From positions 3,526,001 to 3,590,000 of the forward strand of contig NZ_CP041614.1 in the NCBI RefSeq assembly GCF_007197555.1: a stretch of 64,000 bases of DNA, given 5' to 3'. Each line of letters opens with the position of its first letter. Position 1 is the stretch's first letter. A program made the translations under genes and the position numbers. The notes below the pieces were generated by a model. That model made no database searches and was not told the origin of the DNA. It saw only the letters and a program-made list of their open reading frames with translations. This DNA comes from Shewanella psychropiezotolerans. GTDB lineage: Bacteria > Pseudomonadota > Gammaproteobacteria > Enterobacterales > Shewanellaceae. Positions 58,761-64,000 of the stretch are shown here, one piece after another.

Positions 58761-59489
58761 ATGGCAATAAATGGTGTAAATCCAGCAATTACAAACTCGA
58801 TCAATAATAGTTTTCAGCTGGATAAGTTTAATGATGGAAAGGCACAGGAACTGCATCTTAATCTAGGTGAAGGTAAAGATTACACCATTAAAGTGAGTGA
58901 GAATGGGCAAGTATCAGCAAGCCGAGATCTTAGTCATTTATCAACGGTAGGGCGACTAAAGAACGCAGTGGTCGACTTCTTTAGTCGAGCATCAAATAAA
59001 AATGAAAGCGCATTTACGACCAGAGCAAGTCAGATCCAATCTCAAGTGCAAAAGCATATAACAGAGGTCGTTCCTGTTAATCATCTCGTGAAAGCGGCAT
59101 TCAACCAGCCAGTGAGTGAGTTCAAAAATGACGCTGCATATTTAAAACCTGGAACCAATCCAGAAATAGCGACTTTTGATGATGTCACTGCTGCGAATAA
59201 AACACGTTTAGGCTTAGAAAACTTAGATAGTGGCGCGCAAGATTTTGTAAAACAAAACTTTTCTAGCTTCATTATTGGCAAAGATACACTTTTTAGTCGT
59301 TTAACTACTGGCTTTCAGCAAGAAATGGAAATTCTTTTTGCCTCTGATGCAGCTCAAAATCCCGTGAAGCTGCAAGAACAACAAGTTGCGCTTACGGAAA
59401 AATATGAAGATCTGAGCAAAAAAGTGAATGCAGAATTTAACACTCAATTCGTAACACCTTACGCGCAACAGAAAAATAGTGACTTTTAG
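58761..59489 (+). CDS. Candidate type III secretion effector or translocated protein
   Basis: A 242-residue protein I do not recognise. The N-terminus (MAINGVNPAITNSINNSFQ) is Asn/Ser-rich and lacks a Sec signal, as for type III substrates. No transmembrane helix is seen. The rest is helical and charged, with LARF-like text absent, and a region QEMEILFASDAAQN near residue 195. GAGGAA precedes the ATG. The gene directly after it is a CesT-like chaperone, which is the main support for the effector call. No secretion apparatus gene lies in the window. Confidence 0.6.
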   Translation: MAINGVNPAITNSINNSFQLDKFNDGKAQELHLNLGEGKDYTIKVSENGQVSASRDLSHLSTVGRLKNAVVDFFSRASNKNESAFTTRASQIQSQVQKHITEVVPVNHLVKAAFNQPVSEFKNDAAYLKPGTNPEIATFDDVTAANKTRLGLENLDSGAQDFVKQNFSSFIIGKDTLFSRLTTGFQQEMEILFASDAAQNPVKLQEQQVALTEKYEDLSKKVNAEFNTQFVTPYAQQKNSDF

Positions 59490-59536
59490 TTAAACGTTTG
59501 AAGTAAATAATAATTCAGTAATAGGAATGATGACCG

Positions 59537-60010
59537 TTGGATATTTATAAAAAAATACTGGCCGAATTGGCGGTTGAGCAGCTGAATTTTGATGAGAGCA
59601 ATGTTTGCTCCTTTGAAATTCAGCAAGAAAAAAATCCAGAAAGTGCCTATTTTGTCGTCAATATCGTCCGTAACACGGCATTGATGGAGCTAGCGATCTC
59701 TGTTACGACTGCTGCAGAGATTCCGGCACAAATATCTAAAGAGCTCTTTACGTTATTAGGCGTACACGCTATTGGCCCTTTGCGCGGTGAATGCGGTATT
59801 GGTGTTTACCCCGGTACTGAACAACTATCTGTATTTACGAAAATTAGCTTAGCTGACTACCGTCCTGGGCAGATAAAAGAAAACCTAGCAGAACTGCTAG
59901 AAAAAGCGCAGGAATGGGAGGACATCTTGTTAGTTGATACCCACCCAGACCAAGAGCAGGACAAAGCGGCTGATGCATCTTCTTGCTCCTGGAGAAATAT
60001 CAGAGTATAG
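59537..60010 (+). CDS. CesT-like type III secretion chaperone
   Basis: A 157-residue protein resembling CesT/SicP-type class I chaperones, which are small, acidic and bind an effector gene's product encoded next to them. Evidence is the pattern ILAELAVEQLNFDESNVCSF, ALMELAISVTTAAEIP, LFTLLGVHAIGPL and LENLAELLEKAQEWE-type text in the C-terminal helix. The start is a TTG 47 bases after the effector stop, with AGGAATGA upstream. Class assignment is by resemblance of size, acidity and layout. Confidence 0.68.
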   Translation: MDIYKKILAELAVEQLNFDESNVCSFEIQQEKNPESAYFVVNIVRNTALMELAISVTTAAEIPAQISKELFTLLGVHAIGPLRGECGIGVYPGTEQLSVFTKISLADYRPGQIKENLAELLEKAQEWEDILLVDTHPDQEQDKAADASSCSWRNIRV

Positions 60011-60141
60011 CCCCGGTAGGGCTAATAGGCAGGGCCATCGCATGAGTGTTTTTTGAGCAAAAACAACTTAGAGTGATAGTTCTAAGACATATCTGGACAA
60101 AACGTGTTTACTTGTCGGATAACAAGTTTTTGAAATATCTA

Positions 60142-60356
60142 TTGTGGGTTCATTCGGCTGGTTTTGTTTATGGCTAATTTTTGGATACGTAAGCTTCAAT
60201 TTAATCTATAGCCTGCGGCTCGCTAAATGTGCAAACACTCCTGTGGCACGGCGCGAGTATATCCCTGCGGCATCATCCCTGATGCCGCAGGTCACAGCCG
60301 CGTTCACACCGGAGTACTTCTTCGATTTGAATTTTACTGGCTAGTAACTCACTTTT
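60142..60356. repeat. Dispersed repeat, right copy
   Basis: Begins ATTGTGGGTTCATTCGG and ends CTTCTTCGATTTGAATTTTA ... GGCTAGTAACT. Same order as the left copy. It contains a GC palindrome TGCGGCATCA...TGATGCCGCA (about 60266-60289). The 81-and 66-codon open stretches in the two copies look like chance ORFs. Confidence 0.65.
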
Positions 60357-60365
60357 GTCGGATAA

Positions 60366-60389
60366 GCGGCACTTGTTACCAAGTGCCGC
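60366..60389. repeat. Hairpin next to right repeat copy
   Basis: GCGGCACTT (60366-60374) pairs with AAGTGCCGC (60381-60389), perfect 9-bp stem, no T-run. It may be the terminator or end of an element. Confidence 0.55.
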
Positions 60390-60610
60390 TCTCCTAAGAA
60401 CCTATGTGGACTCCCCAACTGTCAACAACAAATAGTTATGAATCGAAGAATTAATGCGTACTTATGTACGAGCTCTCATTGAGTAGCGAACTCAGGCTCT
60501 CTGATATTTACGCAGACCAATAAACAATTCTGTACGACGAGCTCTTGGTTCTTAACTGTTTTTACTGGCTGATTTTTATCTTCGATTAAGCATTTTGTTG
60601 TTTGAACTCG

Positions 60611-61641
60611 TTAACTGGCCAATATTAATTTGGCCTTATACTCTGTTCCTTGGGTTAACATGGCAAAAGCCGTTCTTACTGTTTTATTGGCTAGTGCCAC
60701 TGCTGCACATTTCTTTCCACGTCTTTCTACCAACCCTTGTATCCATTTTTCTTTGGTGGTTCGGGCTTCTCTTTTCACTACCTGGATTACGCAGGACATG
60801 GCGCCAGCAATAAGTTGACTACGAAGCATACTGTTTTTTACATGCTTGCCTATAGAGCCCATTTTTGTCTTACCACCGCTAGAATTCTGTAATGGCGTTA
60901 ACCCTATACACGCCGATGCATCTTTTCCTTTATTAAAAGTGCCTAGCTCAATGCAATATAGAGGTTAATCGCGTTTATACTTCCCACACCTTCTAGTTTT
61001 AGTAGTTTTTTACAATCTGAGTGTTCATGTATGGATTTTTCGAGACAATCATTATAAATAGCCAATGATTTTATTGTTTCTAAATACAGCTTCCACGCAC
61101 TGTCTAATGCAAGTCTAAACAAGTCAGAAAAATCATTTTCTGCATCTTCGAGCGTTGACTCGACTACACTCTTCAATCCACCATTGCGATTCGCGGTGCT
61201 GATATTAAACTCAGACAACAAGGAAACAAGTTGATTGCTGAGTGCTGTTTTTTGCTTGCTGTATAGCTCTCTTATTCTCATCATGGATTGCAATTGCTGC
61301 TGTTCAACCGATTTACCGGAAATAAAATTAACTTCTGGCAGCATAGCTGACTGAACAATAGCTAAAGCATCATTTTTGTCAGTTTTCTGGTTTTGCCTCA
61401 CTGAAGAAACTAATTGCGCAGATATAAGGTTTGCATCATGACCAAAAAATAGCGCTTTTTGCTTCCAATAATTTGAAGAGGCACATGCTTCAAAGACAAC
61501 CATCATCGGTTCTGATTTGGCGAGGAATTCGGTGAATTCGCAAGGTGTCATTTCTTCATTAGAACGCACTGTTTTGTTTGTATATACACAAACTTGAATT
61601 ACACGTTTTCCTAAATCAACGCCAACTATTGTCTTTTTCAT
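60611..61641 (-). pseudogene. IS110-family transposase, frameshifted
   Basis: A DEDD-type transposase. RuvC-like motifs: Asp in TIVGVDLGKRVIQV, Glu in VVFEACASSNYWK, Asp-Asp in QKTDKNDALAIVQ; the C-terminal domain reads LEGVGSINAINLYIAL and, in another frame, ASACIGLTPLQNSSGGKTKM. The frame is lost at about 60945-60948, where one base is missing. ATG 61641 (MKKTIVGVDLG) is the family start. Merged length about 343 residues. The break may be real inactivation or a sequencing error. Confidence 0.85.
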
Positions 61642-61850
61642 TATGGGCTCCAATAAGTCATGGTGAATATTTAAAATACACCATTCGGTTAAGGTTAGGG
61701 GAGTCCAATTATCTGTACGTGCAACTTTCACTGCATACGGCTCAAGCCTCCACTAAGGCGTATTACGTTACCCAGCTACCTATAATTACATTGCAGCCAG
61801 AGCAGGTTCGAACCAAGAATTACGACTTTGCTTTTTCGGTTTCCTATTGT
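60611..61850 (-). mobile_element. IS110-family insertion sequence, approximate limits
   Basis: The transposase gene occupies most of the element; the ends could not be defined because IS110 elements lack inverted repeats. A roughly 210-bp non-coding stretch upstream of the gene (61642-61850) is where the IS110 group usually encodes its bridge RNA. The right neighbour is an IS66-family element. Confidence 0.55.
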
Positions 61851-61928
61851 AACCGATCAATATAGGACGTCTTCCTAAGATCATTTGATGTGGCTACTCT
61901 CAGGGTAAACCTAATACTGAGAATGCTC

Positions 61929-62288
61929 ATGGCTAAACCTCATCTCATCGATGCTCAAAAATCTACCCTCCTGGACAAGTGGTGCACAACGCCTTTATCT
62001 ATGCAGGACTTCTGTCATCAGGAGAACATTTCAACTTCTTCTTTTAATCGTTGGCGCCAGCAGTTAACGGTTCCTCCAGAAATACAGGCTACCGAAGCCG
62101 ACTGGATAGAGCTTGAACCCTCTAAGCAAGATAAGCTTCCGGTGTTGCCAGACCCAAAGCCAAACTGGAATATTGAGCTTGTGCTCCCTGGTGATGTCAT
62201 TTTACGATACGCTACTGATGCTGCTGCCAAGTCCGGACTTACGCATTTGGCTGTATGCCAAACCCGTGGACATGCGCAAGCAGTTTGA
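61929..62288 (+). CDS. tnpA: IS66 family accessory protein TnpA
   Basis: A 119-residue accessory protein with an N-terminal HTH-like segment (FCHQENISTSSFNRWRQQL). ATG 61929 begins MAKPHLID; a GTG 13 codons earlier is in frame. It overlaps tnpB in another frame, the usual IS66 arrangement. Confidence 0.82.
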   Translation: MAKPHLIDAQKSTLLDKWCTTPLSMQDFCHQENISTSSFNRWRQQLTVPPEIQATEADWIELEPSKQDKLPVLPDPKPNWNIELVLPGDVILRYATDAAAKSGLTHLAVCQTRGHAQAV

Positions 62289-62523
62289 TGGCTTAATCGT
62301 ATTAGCTAAGCACCAACTCCACGCTTCTCCCATGAGTGGTGAGCTGTTTGTGTTCATTAATCGCAAGCAGACCATGATGAAGGTGCTGTATTTTAGTCGC
62401 GGCGGCTACTGTTTATGGAGTAAGCGGCTTGAGTTAGGCCGCTTTCATCACGTAGAGGGTGACGGGGATAAAATCAATCTCACCTGGACTCAACTACAAT
62501 GCCTCATCGAAGGCATTAATTGA
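62218..62523 (+). CDS. tnpB: IS66 family accessory protein TnpB
   Basis: A protein of about 101 residues: PDLRIWLYAKPVDMRKQFDG, then ELFVFINRKQTMMKVLYF and YCLWSKRLELGRF, all typical for IS66 TnpB (Orf2). The start at 62218 (MLLPSPDLRIW) matches the family; 62194 is an alternative. It overlaps tnpA. Confidence 0.88.
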   Translation: MLLPSPDLRIWLYAKPVDMRKQFDGLIVLAKHQLHASPMSGELFVFINRKQTMMKVLYFSRGGYCLWSKRLELGRFHHVEGDGDKINLTWTQLQCLIEGIN

Positions 62524-62592
62524 CAAAAACAAGTAAAGAGCAAGCGGTTTAATTCGTTATAACTGTCTGTTTTTTTTATATAATATGCTTCT

Positions 62593-64000
62593 ATGAAGCA
62601 ACCTCTACAGACAGTCTCGTTATCACAAGAAATTGAGCAGCTAAACGCTCAAAATTCTGAGCTGTCAGAAAAAGTGCTCACGCTGCAACAGCAACTCGAC
62701 TGGTTTAAGCGCCAGTTGTTTGGCCGCAAGTCTGAAAAGCAGTTAGAGGATAATCCCAATCAAGAAGTCTTATTTGACCGCCCTGATTCTGGGGAGTCAG
62801 GGCCTGAAGATAAGCAACAGATATCCTATACCCGCTCAGCAAAAAAAAGCACCGGCAATGAAGTGGATGACACCGGCTTGCGCTTTGATGATACGGTGCC
62901 GACCAAGGTCATTGAACTTAAAGCGCCAGAGCTAGAAGGTGACGATGCTGAGCAGTATGAGGTTATCGGTTATAAAGAGACCCATCGCTTAGCTCAACAG
63001 CCGGGCAGCTACACCATTCTTATCTATAAGCGTCCCGTCGTCCGTCACAAAACCGAGCATTGCCTTAGCGTACAACCTGCACCCGATAACGTGCTCGACG
63101 GGTGTTTTGCTGATGTCTCTGTTATCGCCGGCATCATGGTCGACAAGGGAGTCTATCATTTACCCTTGTATCGCCAGCACCAAAGAATGCTTGATAGTGG
63201 GGTTCAAGTCAGCAGGGCTACCCTCATTAACTGGGTAAAACGGGGCATCGAACTGTTAACCCCTATCTACCGAGCTCAGCTAAAGCATATCCTCACCAGC
63301 TCTACACTGGCCATGGATGAGGTGCCGATGAAAGCGGGACGTAAAGCGAAAGGTAAGATGAAACAGACTTACTTTTGGCCCATCTACGGTGAAGATGATG
63401 AAGTCGCCTTCACCTGGTCATCAAGCCGTGGGGCTCAACATGCTAAGGCGCAGCTAACCGGGTTCTCTGGTGTACTGCTAAGTGATGGTTATCAGGCTTA
63501 TACCAATGTGATAAAAGCACTTAATCGTGACAACGAAGCTAACATCATCCATGCCGCCTGCTGGGCTCATACCCGACGTTACTTCGATAAAGCTTTACTC
63601 ATGGAGCCCGAACTCGCTAAGCAAGCCTTAAAGCAAATCGCCGAGCTCTACAAAATCGAAAAACACATCCGCGATAACTTAAGCTACAGCGATGAAATCC
63701 TCGCTTATCGGCAAAAGTGGAGTGAGCCTATCGTTAACCGCTTCTTCAAATGGCTCTATGACCAACGGCAACGCCCGGAGATTTTACCGAGCAACCCGTT
63801 AAGTAAGGCCCTCAGTTATGCACTTGATAGAAAAACAGAGCTTAAGGTCTTCTCGAGTCACCCTGCAGTGCCTATCGACACCAATCACTTGGAGCGTGCT
63901 TTGCGAGTCATACCGATGGGGCGTAAAAATTATCTGTTCTGCTGGACCGAACTGGGGGCGGAGCAGTTGGGGATGCTGCAAAGTTTACTGGTTACCTGTC
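62593..64000 (+). CDS. tnpC: IS66 family transposase TnpC, 3' end outside window
   Basis: A DDE transposase open for 469 codons and running past the window end. N-terminal coiled coil (LSEKVLTLQQQLDWFKRQLF), then GRKSEKQLE. DDE residues are visible: Asp in STLAMDEVPMK, Asp in LLSDGYQAYTN, and Glu in TNHLERALRVIPMGRKNY. Zn-like Cys/His in AACWAHTRRYF. ATG 62593 starts MKQPLQTVS. No frameshift is seen in the visible part. Confidence 0.92.
   Translation, partial: MKQPLQTVSLSQEIEQLNAQNSELSEKVLTLQQQLDWFKRQLFGRKSEKQLEDNPNQEVLFDRPDSGESGPEDKQQISYTRSAKKSTGNEVDDTGLRFDDTVPTKVIELKAPELEGDDAEQYEVIGYKETHRLAQQPGSYTILIYKRPVVRHKTEHCLSVQPAPDNVLDGCFADVSVIAGIMVDKGVYHLPLYRQHQRMLDSGVQVSRATLINWVKRGIELLTPIYRAQLKHILTSSTLAMDEVPMKAGRKAKGKMKQTYFWPIYGEDDEVAFTWSSSRGAQHAKAQLTGFSGVLLSDGYQAYTNVIKALNRDNEANIIHAACWAHTRRYFDKALLMEPELAKQALKQIAELYKIEKHIRDNLSYSDEILAYRQKWSEPIVNRFFKWLYDQRQRPEILPSNPLSKALSYALDRKTELKVFSSHPAVPIDTNHLERALRVIPMGRKNYLFCWTELGAEQLGMLQSLLVTC

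Larger units (their letters stand above)
61851..64000 (+). mobile_element. IS66-family insertion sequence, 3' end outside window
   Basis: Contains the tnpA, tnpB and tnpC gene order typical for IS66. GTAACC at 61851 could be the left end, since IS66 ends often begin GTAA, but the right end is not visible and the limit is uncertain. Confidence 0.75.

Noticed and set aside
60144..60344. 66-codon reading frame in the right repeat copy
   Set aside because: Lies wholly in the repeat; no similar protein from the left copy.
1..64000. CRISPR arrays, rRNA and tRNA genes
   Set aside because: No regular spaced direct repeats of CRISPR type and no rRNA or tRNA-like stretch was recognised by eye.

Overview
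The window reads as chromosomal DNA of a marine gammaproteobacterium, most likely Shewanella. The support is the gene content: a periplasmic nitrate reductase cluster with the small TIGR02808 membrane protein, a recC-recB-recD operon, MoxR/DUF58/transglutaminase genes, a copABCD operon with DUF411, a bactofilin next to an M23 peptidase, and tetrahaem NapC. The species is an inference; no rRNA or other taxonomic marker is present.

Layout. 1-4.9 kb: end of mltD, a BsuPI lipoprotein and an AsmA gene, an RraA-fold protein, a small unknown. 5-8.5 kb: a chemotaxis receptor and msrPQ (both the receptor and msrQ broken by frameshifts). 8.8-17.4 kb: rmuC, slt, an EAL protein, then moxR-DUF58-tgpA. 17.8-23.9 kb: a copper-resistance operon read leftward (Met/Cys-rich protein, DUF411, copA, copB, copC, copD, NTF2-like). 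24.3-25.5 kb: M23 peptidase overlapping a bactofilin. 25.9-35.3 kb: recC-recB-recD, followed by a DsbA-family gene. 35.8-39.4 kb: a 2.9 kb AT-rich insertion flanked by two diverged copies of the dsbA/eamA junction; it carries a gene split by an in-frame TGA and a YhhY-type acetyltransferase. 39.2-42.7 kb: eamA transporter, AraC regulator, a D-Ala-D-Ala ligase. 42.8-46.5 kb: two solute-binding proteins with no transporter and a divergent LysR regulator. 46.6-50.9 kb: napDABC plus the TIGR02808 gene. 51.2-55.1 kb: hrpA. 55.6-58.2 kb: codB-codA. 58.3-60.4 kb: a probable type III effector and CesT-like chaperone between two copies of a dispersed repeat. 60.6-64 kb: a broken IS110-family element directly followed by an IS66-family element that runs off the window.

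Seven genes (chemotaxis receptor, msrQ, tgpA, two solute-binding proteins, napC, IS110 transposase) are each broken by what looks like one missing base, nearly always in a homopolymer run. This uniform pattern looks more like a sequencing or assembly artefact than real gene decay, so I report each as one merged gene. The TGA in the 36.7 kb gene differs: the frame is unchanged, so it looks like a true nonsense mutation.

The most interesting parts are the orphan effector/chaperone islet with its flanking repeats, the insertion between the diverged duplications, the transporter-less solute-binding pair, and the RraA-like protein that carries the class II aldolase motif.
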